Of a DNA stretch of 64,000 nt, positions 36,469 to 48,259 are shown in pieces. Positions within the stretch are counted from its first letter, which is position 1. Each line of letters begins with the position of its first letter. Position numbers and translations under genes: made by a program. This DNA is from Ailanthus altissimus (lineage: Eukaryota; Streptophyta; Magnoliopsida; Sapindales; Simaroubaceae). The notes below the pieces were generated by a model that worked only from the letters and a program-made list of their open reading frames with translations, did not search any database and was not told the DNA's origin. Where the stretch lies: contig OX327702.1 of the NCBI GenBank assembly GCA_946807835.1, positions 14,508,001 through 14,572,000 on the forward strand, in the 5' to 3' direction.

Positions 36469-37907
36469 TGATAAGGGCATAAATGTCATATATTTTATCC
36501 CATATTACTTGAAATTTTATTTATTTAATGAGAATAAATGACTATTTATATGCTTTATTATTTATTAGTAGGGATTAACCCTAATAGGTGGAAACTTAAG
36601 AACTTGGAGCAAAACTGCAAGATTTTGGAACAACAAAAAATAGAAACCAAAATTCAAAGAAATTAAAATTGCTCAATCACCACCTTAGCGGTGAAGTACC
36701 TACCATTACAGTGGTAATTCCCGAGCCAAAATTGCTGCTACAAAAGAGGGTTTTTACCCCAGCAACACGAGTGCACAAAAACCTTAATTTAGTCGCAAAA
36801 ATGTCGCAACGGTGCAGAGATAACACTACATGATAGATCAACAAAGCAAGGACACTGCAACGATGAATGAGAACTGCTACAGCGAAAGACCAAAAGACCA
36901 TGGCGCTATAGTGAAGAATAAATTTCACCCCAAATGATTTGATGTTTACTCAATTGAAAAGAATTACAACTTCAAGACTCCAATAAATTCCTATATAAAA
37001 GCCACTCATTTCAACCCTAGGAGAAAACACAACACAAGTCTTTGAGAGCAATTTGAGTATAATTAGAGCAACTGTAGAGAGAGAAGAAAAGGTGATTCAG
37101 GGAAGGAAGAGATGATTAGTGAATCTTTGGCGGATTAATCAATTGCAATTCTATGTCTAAAATGGTTTGCTTTTGGTTGTGTTATGTTTATTTTATTTTT
37201 CAGCTATAATTCTCTTGTAACCCTGAGTTAAATTTATTTTCTAGGGTTATTACTTGAACTTATATGTGTACTTAATTGTTGAATCTATTTAATATTTATT
37301 GAACTTAATTTTCTATTATTCAAATTATTATTCTTAATGCTTCATTATATCTAGCCAATATTGTGATTGAATTGGTAATACTTTGATTAACTTGAGAGAG
37401 ACATCATTGTATTTAGACCTTGTTAATTTGATGCATGATTATCGAGAAATTTACAACTTCTAACTTAGGATAGAGATATACCTAATTGGTATATATGATT
37501 AATAAGACTTGTTCTTAATAAATCTTGATTTATTAATTACCATTGAGATATAGGTACTTGGTAAATTAAGATACAATTACTTGACCTTGAGAGAGACTTG
37601 TGAATATATTAGTGTCTTGATTAATAATAAGAATTAAGTGATTTAAATATTAAAAAATTAATTTTTAGAAAAGATATTAAAAGATAATAATTAACCCTAA
37701 ACTTTCTCTATATTCCTATTTTTTTGAAATATATAAGTTATGTTATTTCTTTTATGCATTCAAAATTAGTTATTGAATTATTTTATCTTATGATTTCATT
37801 TTCTAGATAATTATTAGAAATATATAATTTTAGTACTTGGTTGACTATATAAATTATCTCTGTGGGTTCGATATCCGACTTTAAAAGTCTCTTTATTACT
37901 TGTTACA
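36469..37907 (+). repeat. Athila-type LTR 1 (about 1.44 kb)
   Basis: Starts TGATAAGGGCATAAATG and ends near TTGTTACA. The second half is closely similar to LTR 2. The first half (36660-36920) has a GC-rich island with CGCTACAGCG-like wording. As the 3' LTR of the relic it matches the LTR end at 33400-33560. The 3' boundary is uncertain by about 30 bases because TGATAAGCG also fits the LTR end. Confidence 0.62.
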
Positions 37908-39290
37908 TGATAAGCGTAAATCGTATCTATTATTTTTCACTCCCTTAACTTGATTAATTGCTCATTTTAATAAGAATATTAGGCATTTTATATATTTTAT
38001 TATTATTTTATAGATTTGGAGTTAATAGAGTAATTGGAGATGAAAATCTAAGGAAAGCAAGGAAAAATGTTAAATTTGTTGTAGTAACATGCTACGGCGC
38101 ATCACTACAATATCATATGAAAAATGATTTTTGCTACAATAAAATCGCTGCAACGATGAATAGTATTTTGCCCTAGAAAAAATTCCACTGCCCTAGACAT
38201 CTTGCTGTCGCGCCAAGTGAATAGTATCTCGTGAACATGCCCCTATAAATAATAATTGCGCTACAATATTTTCGCCACAGTGATAAACTGTGCGATTTTC
38301 CTAAATTGAAAAGAAATATAACTCCAAGACTCTAACCAATCCCTATATAAAAGCCACTTGTTTGAAACCTCAAAGAACACACAACTTATGGCTCTTAGAA
38401 CTACAACAAATAGAAGAAGAGCAATTTTAGAGAGAGAAGCAAGGGGAATTCAAGAAAGTAAGAGATTATTGGCGTATCTTTGGAGTATCAACCACTTATG
38501 AATTGACGTCTATATTGGTTTTACTTTTGATTGTATTATGTTTATTTTATTTTTCAGTCATAATTCTCTTGTTATCATGAACTAATTTCTTTTCTAGGAT
38601 TATTACTTGAACTCAATAAGGAGCTTAATTGTTATATCTTTTTAATATTTATTTGAATTCAATTATCTATTATTCAAATTATTTATTCTTAATGCTTCAA
38701 ATATCTGATCAATATTGTGATTGATTCAGTAATACTTTGATAAACTCAGAAGGGGCACATTATATTTAGACTTAAATAATTTGATGCATGATTATTGAGT
38801 AACATAAGTTACATATGCAAGTTTTAATTTAGAATAGGAATATACCTAATTGGTATGTATGGTCAATAAAACTTGTTCTTAATAAATCTTAATTTATTAC
38901 AAGTACCATAAGAATATAGGTAGTTGGTAAATTAAGATATACTTGCATGACCTTGGGAGAGGTTTGTGAATAAATTAGTGTCTAACCAATAATAAGAATT
39001 GAGGGATATAAATATTAAAAGATTAAATCTTTAGAAAACATATTGAAGGATAGTAATTAACCTAGGCTTTTTCTATATTGCCATCTTCTTATTTTATTTG
39101 AGTTGTATCATTTATTTTTTCATTTTTATTATTTTCAATTTGAAGAGTTGTTTTTTGGATAATTACTTGAAAGATACAATTTTAGTACTTGGTAAAAAAT
39201 AAAAATATCCTTGTAGGTTCGACGTCCAACTTAAAAGTCCCTTTATTACTTGTTACTATAGCTATACTTGAGCTTAATTGTGTGTTATAG
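37908..39290 (+). repeat. Athila-type LTR 2 (about 1.38 kb), head to tail with LTR 1
   Basis: Starts TGATAAGCGTAAAT and ends near 'GAGCTTAATTGTGTG'. Homologous to LTR 1 from about 38300 on. The upstream part is diverged but also has a GC-rich island (38085-38290) and GTGAATAGT words. No primer site follows. Confidence 0.58.
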
Positions 39291-39299
39291 AAATATAGT

Positions 39300-40080
39300 T
39301 TAAAAAAGCTAACTCGAATTGAAATTGCCTAATGTGCCCTTGGAGAAAATATTTTTGGATCCAAATATAATCAATAACACTTGGGTACTAGATTGGCTAG
39401 ATATATTGCAACTAGTGAACAACCTCTCTCATTTACGAAAGATGAAAGATATGAGAAATTTATTAACCAAACTTCTCTCCTATTCCTAGAAATATAATTA
39501 AAAATGATATTTTCACTATATATAAAAAAACTAAACAAATTCTAATGGACGAAACCTTACATTTTAAAAATGTGTTTACTATAACTTTTGATTATTGGTT
39601 GGGTGCCAATGATTTGGGGTATATTTGTATTACGATGCATTATATGTTAATGATTGGTATTTGCAAAAAATAAATATTGCTTTTCGTAAATTAAAATATC
39701 CACACATAGCTAATATTATTTAAGTTTGTTAATAAATATTTTTAGAGAATTTCAAATTGTTGAAAAACTTAATAGCATTACTTTTAATAATGTAAGTACA
39801 AATACTGCTACTATAGAATTGTTTTCCTATTGGCTAACACCTGCACATGGTTCGATGTTTTTTCATGTAAGGTATTTTTATTATATTCTCAATTAAATGA
39901 TTTAAGATGCTTTGAATATAATTAATTCTCATATTGAAAAAAAAATTAGAGAAGCAATAAAATTTATTGCTTCATCATCTTATAAATGAAAAGAATTTAA
40001 AACCGTGTTGAATAATTGTGGAATAAATGAAAGAAGGTTTAAAATTGATGTGATTTTTTGGCCAAGTAGTAGCCAAAGTA
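39300..40080 (+). pseudogene. hAT-superfamily transposase relic
   Basis: Fragments in changing frames resemble plant hAT transposases in the right order: 'ARYIATSEQPLSFTKDERYE' (from about 39400), 'FKNVFTITFDYWLGANDLGY' (from about 39563), 'DWYLQKINIAFRKLKYPH' (from about 39652), a 'TFNNVSTNTATIELF'-like block (39780-39825) and 'IEKKIREAIKFIASSSYK' (from about 39934). The N-terminal BED zinc finger and the C-terminal dimerisation region are not seen. hAT transposases cut and paste DNA elements with 8-bp target duplications; no terminal repeats were found. Confidence 0.62.
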
Positions 40081-40835
40081 GAGGAAGCCGAGGACCCCTT
40101 TATAAGTTGTTAATTTGGAAGCTAAGGTAACCCCTAAAAGTGCCAAGGGATCCAAGTCAGTGATAAAGGTTATTAGAAATGCTATAAGTGTGATCTCCCG
40201 ACAGAGCACCTCTCAAAACTTGCCTTTTTCTCCCATCATTGATGCGAGTTCCCTAATCAAGGACAACCCTTCTCCTACTACAAGAAATGAATATTAGCCT
40301 CTACTCCTTTTGCTTATGATTACTCTTTTTGTTTTCCTGTAATTTGAATGATTTGAACCAAACTCCTTTACTTGTAAATATTCCATCGAATTCCTAATGA
40401 AAATTTTCTTTTTCATACTTAGCATTTTTATTAATTTATTGGAAATGACTACTTTGTACTTATTATTATATTTGTTAAGTCTTTCCCTAAATCAGCGCTC
40501 TTTGTATGCGTCCTCCATATTAAATGCTAAGCAATGCAAACATCAAGTGATTTGAACACTACAATGTGAATCTGATAATTACTTTAAACATGGATTTTGA
40601 GCATAATTCAATATCAGGTCAATCGGTTGTTGATGAGTGTGATTTAGTCATATATTTTTGTCTCATTTTCACTTGGAAACGTGCCCATTCTCAAGAAATT
40701 TCATTCTATTGATGTATTCAAGTGTTAATTTTGTAAGAGAAATCATGGAATGGATGGAGCTAAAGACATTAGAAGGGAAACATCAAAATTTGGAGCCAAA
40801 AAGTGAAGATTTAGAGAGGAGAGAGAAGAAAAGTT
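40081..40835. other. unassigned sequence between hAT relic and LTR fragment
   Basis: Contains a 60-residue frame at 40115-40297, rich in Ser, Lys and Ile, and another at 40658-40855. Neither resembles a family I know, and both could be chance. No repeat ends seen. Confidence 0.4.
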
Positions 40836-41071
40836 TTAGCACCACTGACTCTTAGTACTTTTAACTATTAGCATTACTAACGTTTAGCACTGATCTAAAC
40901 TCCTTTAGACCATATCTGAACTCCTTCAGATCGTACAATGTTTGAAACGTTACAAGAATCTTACCATTTATTATAATAATATTAACGATTTTATTAGAAA
41001 GGATAATTGTATAAATACTATCATTAAATATTTATACATAATGGGATAACACATAAGCACAAATCCCAACA
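40836..41071 (-). repeat. 5' end fragment of a copia LTR (family A/B type)
   Basis: On the minus strand it starts TGTTGGGATTTGTGC at 41071 and runs 236 bases, including the inverted repeats TCTAAACTCCTTTAGA and ATCTGAACTCCTTCAGAT near 40887-40926. The rest of the LTR is missing. Its start touches the truncated Tekay element. Confidence 0.75.
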
Positions 41072-41072
41072 C

Positions 41073-41572
41073 AGCCTAGTAGGGGAGCCAGTCGAGGAGG
41101 ATCATCCAGAGGACAGTAAGGCAGACCTCATACCCAAGCTTGGATATTTGTAGTGACCCAGCAGGATAAGGATGCGGCCCTAGAAGTGATGATAGGTATG
41201 ATGTCCATTTTTGATCGAGATGCTTATGTGTTGATAAATCCTAGAGCTACCAACTCTTTTATTTCTATAAGGTTTCCTACAAATGCTAGTATAGCGCCAC
41301 AGTTATTAGATTATAGTGTGGTAGTGTCTCTTCTTACTAGAGACTCTATTGTAGTAGAAGAGGTATACAGGGGTAGTAAAATTTGTATAAGGGGTCAAGA
41401 ATTTTTGGCGGACTTGATCGTGCTGGCCATCAGTGAGTTTGATGTAATTTTGGGGATGGATTGGTTGTTCTAATATTGGGCCATGGTAGACTGCCTCTAG
41501 AAAAAAGTTAAATTGCGTAGTCCATGGGAAATTGAAGTTATTTTTGTGGAGCACGAAAATTACTTTCCACCA
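41073..41572 (+). pseudogene. gag end and retropepsin of the Tekay element
   Basis: Opens in a Ser/Gly/Arg-rich gag end. The protease frame is 41153-41473. Its active site reads 'INPRATNSFIS' (about 41236-41268), where the family has D-x-G-A-T-H-S. The catalytic Asp is Asn and the Gly is Arg, so the enzyme is dead. 'DLIVLAISEFDVILGMDWL' (to 41470) is the expected second block of this protease. A stop follows at 41471-41473. Confidence 0.85.
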
Positions 41573-41574
41573 AT

Positions 41575-43020
41575 ATGGTGTCCGTTATGAGGGCAAGGAA
41601 GATGCTCCGAAAGTCGTGTGAAGGGTATTTAGTTTATGCTATAGAGGTAAGGGATGGTGGAATGAAATTGGAGGATATACCAATGGTTAGAGAATTTTTG
41701 AATATATTTCCAGATGATCTTTCGGGATTACCCCCAGATAGGGAAGTAGAGTTTCGAACAGAACTAGCCTCCGGAATGAAACCAATTTCTAAAACCCTCT
41801 ACAGAATATCTCTTTTAGAATTGAAAGAATTAAAGGTTCAGACTAAAGAGTTAGTGAATAAGGGTTTCATTAGGTTGAGTATGTCTCCTTGGGGGTACCG
41901 GTCTTGGTTGTAAAGAAGAAATATGGAAGTATGAGATTTTGCATTGACTATAGGGAACTGAATAAAGCAATAGTGCGTAATCAATATCCACTTCTGAGAA
42001 TTGACGATCTGTTTGATTAACTGTAGGAGGCCAAAGTATTTTCCAAGATAGATTTGAGGTCAAGCTATCATCGATTGAAAATCTAGGAGGAAGATGTTTC
42101 CAAGACGTCCTTTAGGATGATACAGGCATTATGAATTCTTGGTCATGCCTTTTAGGCTGACTAATGCCCCAGCCATTTTTATGGATCTGATGAACAGAAA
42201 TTTTTAGCCTTATTTAGATCAATTTTTTATAGTATTTACTGATGATATACTGGTTTATTCAAGCAGTGAGGAAGAGCATGCAAAATATATAAGGATTATT
42301 TTGCAAACTCTAAGGGAGCATCGACTATGCCCCAAACTCAGTAAATGTCAGTTTTGGCTAAACAGAATTATATTTTTGAGAAATGTTATCTCTACAAATA
42401 GGGTAACTATAGATCCCCAAAAGATTAAAGCCATAGTAAATTGGAGACAACCGACGAATGTGATGGAGGTTTATAGTTTCTTGGGTTTGGCGGGATACTA
42501 TAGGAAGTTCGAAAAAGGATTTTCAAAGATAGTCGCCCTTCTGAATAAGCTAACTCAAAACGAAGAGAAGTTTGTATGGTCAGAGGCGTGTCAGTAGAGT
42601 TTTGATAAGTTGAAAAAAAGATTGACCTCAGCCCTAGAGCTTACGCTTCCATCAGGGAAGGATAGATTTACCATATATTGTGATGCTTTCAGGCAGGGTC
42701 TAAGTTGTGTATTAATGCAGAAGGAAAAGGTAATAGCCTATGCTTTATGACAATTAAAGAAGCATGAGCAGAATTATCCCATACATAACCTAGAGCTAGC
42801 TGCAGTAGTGTTTTCTGTAAGAATTTGGAGACATTATTTATATAGAGTTCCCTGTAAGATTTTCATAGACCACAAGAGCCTGCGGTACTTGTTCACCTAG
42901 TAAAAATTGAATATGAGGCAGAGAAGATGGTTGGAGCTTATCAAGGATTATGAGTGCACACTTTAGTACCATCCGGGAAAAGCTAATATGGTAGTAGATG
43001 CTCTCAGCAGAAAGCTTGTC
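41575..43020 (+). pseudogene. reverse transcriptase and RNase H of the Tekay element
   Basis: Blocks in order: 'VREFLNIFPDDLSGLPPDRE' (to about 41745), the start of the palm with 'DYRELNKA' in another frame near 41950, 'FLVMPFRLTNAPAIFMDLMN' (about 42138-42197), the catalytic 'VFTDDILVYSSS' (about 42232-42267), 'FLGLAGYYRKFEKGFSKI' (about 42479-42532), and RNase H 'FTIYCDAFRQGLSCVLMQ' (about 42670-42720) through 'VVDALSRK' (about 42991). Both catalytic Asp residues of the polymerase are present. At least one frameshift and many stops, most of them TAG at former Gln or Trp codons, for example 42595-42597. Confidence 0.9.
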
Positions 43021-44690
43021 AGCTCAGTAGCTCACCTGAAGGTCACATATCTATCAATGTTAATAGAATTAAGGTCTTTGGCTGTGAGATTGGAGTTGTC
43101 AGATTCGGGAGCACTATTAGCCACATTTCAAGTCTATCTGATATTAGTTGATCGGGTCAGAGAATTATAGATTCGAGATCCACAGATAATTAAATTAAAG
43201 GGTGAAATCGAGTTTGGGCAGCAGAAAGATTTTTTAGTGACTATGGATGGCATAATAACCTTGGGTCGGAGATTATGTATACCAGATGTGAATGAGTTAA
43301 AAAGAGAGATTATAGAATAAGCTCATTCTTCTGCATATGCTATACATCCAGGGAGCTCAAAGATGTACCGTACTCTAAAGGAGCATTATTGCTGGAAAGA
43401 CATGAAGAAAGATATAGCCGAATTTGTCTCAAGATGCCTAACTTGCCAATAGGTAAAAGCCGAACATTAGAAACCTATAGGACTTTTACAACCCCTTCCG
43501 ATTCCTAAGTGGAAATGGGAAAGGATAATAATGAATTTTGCGGTAGGACTTCCATGTAGTCAAAGAGGCAATGACGCGATATGGGTAATTGTTGATAGAT
43601 TGACATAATCTGCCCATTTCCTACTTATCAGAAGTAATTATTCCCTCGATAAATTGGCCGAGTTGTATATAGATGAGGTGATACAACTTCATGGCACTCT
43701 AGTATCCATATTATCGAATAGAGATCTAAGATTCACTTCCCAATTTTAGGCTAGCTTATAGAAAGCTTTAGGTACTAAATTAAATTTCAATACGGCCTTA
43801 TATCCATAGACGGATGGTCAGTTTGAGCAGACAATTCAGATACTCAAGGATATGCTTAGAGCATGTGTTATAGAGTTTAAGGGAAGTTGGGCGTGTGCTA
43901 TAGAGTTTAAGGGAAGTTGGGATATTCATCTACCATTGATGGAGTTCGTTTACAATAATAATTACTAGGGTAGCATCGGAAAGGAAAACTGGGATACTCA
44001 TCTTCCATTAATGGAGTTTGTTTACAATAATAGCTACGAGGCTAGCATCGAGATGGCACCATATAAAGCATTGTATAGAAAGAAGTGCAGAACTCCAATG
44101 TATTAGGATGAGGTCAGTGAAAGGAAGCTTGTTGACCCAGAAATTGTTCACATCACTTTAGAAAATATTCAAGTTATTAAGCAGAGATTGAAAATAGCAA
44201 GTGACAGATAGAAAGGTTATATAGATAATAGGAGAAGAGACTTAGAGTTATAGGTTTGTGGTAAAGTCTTTCTGAAGATATCATTATGGAAGGGAGTACT
44301 AAGATTCAGGAAGTGAGGAAAGTTGAGTCCCCATACATTGGGCCGTATGAGATAGTTGAAAGAGTTAGGGAGATGGCATATCGTCTACGGTTACTAGAGG
44401 ATCTGGCTAGAATCAATGATGTGTTTCACGTTTCCATGCTTCACAAGTACTTAGCAGATCCTTCACACATCCTAAGGGAACAGTTAGTAAAATTGGACCA
44501 GAACTTAAACTACGAAGAAAAGTCTGTGCAAATTCTAGACCGGAAAGAGCAAGTGCTTCGTAATAAAAGCATTCCCTTGATGAAAGTGTTATGGATGAAT
44601 CATGAAGTAGAAGAAGCTACGTGGAAACGCTAAGATCAAATGAGAGTACAACATCCCCACATTTTCCAAACAGGTATGGTTTTAATTTCA
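43021..44690 (+). pseudogene. integrase with chromodomain-like tail of the Tekay element
   Basis: Zinc-binding part 'IHPGSSKMYRTLKEHYCW' and 'CLTCQ' (43345-43449). Core: the first catalytic site reads '[10 protein letters not shown]' (Asp to Asn) near 43530, the second 'ILSNRDLRFTSQF' (Asp to Asn) near 43713, and the Glu is in '[14 protein letters not shown]' near 43820. The region 43861-44050 has two tandem duplications. An open C-terminal frame 44286-44633 has 'YIGPYEIVERV', 'DVFHVSMLHKY', and near its end 'PLMKVLWMNHEVEEATWKR', the degenerate chromodomain of Tekay elements. This tail is thought to guide insertion into heterochromatin. Confidence 0.88.
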
Positions 44691-44708
44691 AGGACGAAAT
44701 TTTTTTAA

Positions 44709-44719
44709 CGAGAGGTGAA
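44709..44719 (+). other. polypurine tract of the Tekay element
   Basis: Purine-rich CGAGAGGTGAA two bases before the LTR start TGTAATATC. Confidence 0.7.
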
Positions 44720-44721
44720 TT

Positions 44722-47417
44722 TGTAATATCTCATCCCCATTAGTAGTATAGGTGTCAAGATTTCGGTATCAAGCGATAAAGAGACCGTAGGGTTACCCTA
44801 TTCCAACCCTATTAGTAATATTTTTTTATGGTGCACATGAGAGGTATTAGACCTAAATTGATAATTTCACACTTGGTCAGAGCATTAGACAATCATGGAA
44901 TATTTTTGAAAATTTTCTCTATTGGCTTGAAAAAGAAAATTTTAATTTAATACATGAATTTTCATTTAAGGGTTATTCATGGAATAAGCCTTTGTCAAGA
45001 AACACAATTCATATGTTAAAAAATGGACCAATTAGAGACAAGTTGGTGGATTGCCAAGATAGAGGTCTAGTTGGTTCCTTTGACTATTCTAACTAAATAG
45101 TTAGAAATGAACCAATTAAATACTTTCATTTCTAACTAATGGCAACTTAGAAATTTAGAAGTAGTTGAAGGGCAAATTAGACTTTTGAGAGAGCACTATA
45201 TAAGGATGAAGTGTCTAAAATTTGGCTAAGTAAAAAGCATAAGTTGTTAGAGCACTAGAGGGAAATTTCGGCCATAAGAGGGAGCCCTTGCTACAGTGAA
45301 ATTAAATATTTTTTCATGAGTTTTCATCCTTGATCAAGTTAAGATAACGCCAAATACAAGTTTCCAAGATCAATTGAAGCTTCTATTAGTCCAAGAAAAA
45401 GAGGTAAGAAAAGCATTATGCAGTGATGGTAGTGTATAAGTTTTCAAGATTAATTCTATTAATGCTTTTGTGTGAATTCTTGATTTAGATTGAGTTGAAT
45501 TCAAGTGTGAAACTCAAGGGAGACACCAAACTAAAGGAATTAGTAAGGTAAAAATTAGGGTTGGTGTGATTTTAGTGTAAAAACTTCAATTGATGTTATT
45601 AGAGCATTAAAATTAAATTAGATTGATTTGGATGTCATTGGAACAAGAAATTGAGAAAAGAGATGGGTTGGGTGAGTAGGGTAAATTTTGGCCACTTTAG
45701 GGATTTTAGGGTTTGAGTTATGTTTTAGTTCAATTGTTGTGTATAAATGACTCATTGTATTGATTAGTTGTATATGGTTGATGGAAAATCAAAAATGAAG
45801 AAAATGGGACATAATTGTCTATTTTGGTAAGGTAAAAGGTAATTATGTTCAACCACATTTATAGGGAGTTAACAATTTTCATGGCGTCGGATGGTAAATT
45901 AAACAAGATGGAATGACTTTGTAGATGAAAATCAAAAAGTGGTTTCCATCCGGGCTTTATAAGCCGATTAGGGCGCTTATTAGTTAAGTAACGTTTTAGC
46001 GATTGTAAAGGTTCTAAATGTCATTTATGGCATATAGGTGAAGAAAATTGAGACCGGTAAAGGAAGTAAAAGTCCGAAGAAGAATTGAGTTCGGAGCGGT
46101 TAGTGAGTGAAAATCTATCATGGTTTATCTTTTGTTTAATATGTTTTCGCATATTGAAATTGTATATTTTATGTGCTTTTAATGAATAAACATGATTTAT
46201 GATTTTTGTATACAGTTATAAATATGCATTTATATGTTCGGTCTAAGAAACAACTTTAAAACTACTAAACTAGTTTCAAAGGCCATTGGCACCTTCAGAT
46301 ATATAGTTGTGGTGATGGTTTATGACCCGGTCGGTATATCCCGTACGCATGGGCAAGTATTGGGGGGTGTGTCATTAACTTCGAGAAGTCAAATTGTCGA
46401 GTCATGTGAGTCGCTCTATGTGTATAGGGTAGTGTCTCGCTATATGTAGGTAATGTAGGATTCCGCTACATAGCCAGTGAGATGTCTTGAGATGTCACAG
46501 TAGGTATTGCTAGTTTAGATGTCCTGTGACCTACTCACGTTGTGTGGTACTAGTTAAGTTTCTGTGTGAGTATAGAGCTTTAAGGATACCATTGGTACAG
46601 TTTAGAAAGAAAATGGCCGAGCAAGGGCTTCAATAGTTTTCGAGCTACCGAGCGCATATTACGTATTTATATGTGTACATGTTAGTTATTATATTTTACA
46701 GTTTTATAATAGTTTTAGAGGCATATTTTATACATTTTTTAGAATTTTTTATTTATGCAATATTTTATTTTATTGTATTTTTACTGGAAATCTTAAATGC
46801 ACTCACTAAACTCCTCTAGCTCACCCGTTTTGTGTTTTATATTTTTTAAACCCCTCTAAGTGTAAGTCTCAATTTGCAAGTTATTGATTTTCCTACAACT
46901 GATTAGTAGGCCTAGTCTGACGATCATTTTGTAAATGTAAATGTGTTAAGTAGCACCTTTTACTTTTTACATAGTAGTTTTAGACTTGTGTATTTTGTAA
47001 AAATATTTTGAACAAACAAGAAGAGGTTTTGATATTATGGTGATTGTTTCACTTTTTATAGTATGCCAGTTTTGTGATTGAAATGAAATTGTTGAGTTGA
47101 GTCTGGATTTGGTTTTGAAAAGGACCGGAGGTCTTATTTAGAAGTTGAGAAGCTGTTTGAAATAGAAGTGTAATTTTCTTTGTAGGCTTTGTATTGGATT
47201 TTCAAAAAAATAAGGAAAACTCAGTCTTTTTTTTTATAAATTTAATAAGTTATTTTCACGTATATTCTAGGATTTTTTTAGTAATAGCAAGAATTAAAAA
47301 GGGGTTTGTCTCATGGAATTTCTCAACTTAAATAGTTAGATTTTTAGGAACTTCTGTTGGGGTGCTTGGTAGGGCCGCTGGAATCTACAATAGAGGATCT
47401 CGGGGCGGGTCTTGTCA
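44722..47417 (+). repeat. 3' LTR of the Tekay element (2696 bp)
   Basis: Starts TGTAATATCTC and ends GGTCTTGTCA. Homologous to the solo LTR 50730-53504 and, inverted, to 62953-64000. Near its end a conserved segment 'AGGGCCGCTGG' and 'GGGTC' boxes are shared by all copies. Confidence 0.88.
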
Positions 47418-47745
47418 CTTGCGCTTAAAAAATCACACAAATAGCACATATTTGCTTACATTGCGACAAGTTTTTGGTGCTATTACCAGGGACTTTGTTA
47501 TTTCTTTGCCAATACTATTTCTTGTCTATCTTATTTTTAATTCATTTTTTATTTTACTTTGTTTAGCTTTGCTTTCACATGTAGCTATAATGGTGTATGC
47601 ATAAATTGTGAAGTGGTGATTTAAGCCTTTTTGATCTTGAAATAGAAAAAACTTGAAAGAGAATCTAATTAGAGTGACATTAAAGAAACACTATGGCTAA
47701 TCAAAACCTAATCCTGTATTTGTAGATCTATGGACTTTGAGTGAA
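47418..47745 (+). pseudogene. Athila-type LTR end, primer site and gag start
   Basis: 47418-47470 is the end of an Athila-type LTR like 33530-33560. The primer site TGGTGCTATTACCAGGGA is at 47475-47492 (Asp tRNA type, decayed). Then T-rich leader and a broken gag start with 'FDLEIEKT' near 47631 and 'TLSEYAVM' near 47733. The gag resumes at 62525 after the nested insertion, so the piece is continuous with the relic there. Confidence 0.75.
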
Positions 47746-47750
47746 TATGC
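47746..47750. repeat. target-site duplication TATGC, left copy
   Basis: Repeated at 62520-62524, on the outer edges of the interrupted solo LTR. The gag frame around it ('SEYAV' on the left, 'YAVLLVDGINSSIRR' on the right) confirms the join. Confidence 0.85.
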
Positions 47751-48254
47751 TGTAATGTGAGTGTGCTGTGCATCGGGTGAATATGTCCATTTTTTAAATT
47801 TTATTTTATTACATGTCTCACATGCATTATGTGCTCAGTGGAAATAAAATACACACATACAAATATATCATTACATTAATGAAATAAGAAATTACTCTTG
47901 AAGACAATTCAGGGTAGTTTCTGTTTTCGAAGTTTCACCCTGAAGTGATCCTGGGAGCAATTCTAGTCCACAACTTTGGTGGAATTATAGAGTTAGAATG
48001 ATAGTTTTAATTTCAATAGGAATTATTTACTGAAGCAACTCTTGCTTCTATGACTCTCGGGCTAATGAATAACTCTTAGTCATTTTCCTTATTTGTTTTA
48101 ACACTTTAAGATAGCATAATGCCCTTTTCTTACTTCACAAATGTAAAATTTGGCCACCAATTTATAGCATATACTGCCAACCATCAAAGCCAATTGAAAT
48201 TCACTTCATTTCCACTTGTCCAAGCATGACAAGGCAACACTAAAGCTTAGTAGC

Positions 48255-48259
48255 ATACT
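48255..48259. repeat. target-site duplication ATACT, left copy
   Basis: Partner at 60790-60794. Joins the two halves of the solo family B LTR. Confidence 0.9.

Larger units (their letters stand above)
41073..47417 (+). mobile_element. Tekay/Del-type chromovirus, 5'-truncated
   Basis: Gag end, protease, reverse transcriptase, RNase H, integrase and chromodomain-like tail, then a polypurine tract and a 2.7-kb 3' LTR ending TGTCA. The 5' LTR, primer site and most of gag are absent. The order of genes, the integrase tail and the long LTR fit the Tekay/Del group of Ty3/gypsy chromoviruses. The DNA after the LTR (CTTGC) continues an Athila-type LTR end, so this element had inserted into an Athila-type LTR. 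Confidence 0.85.
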
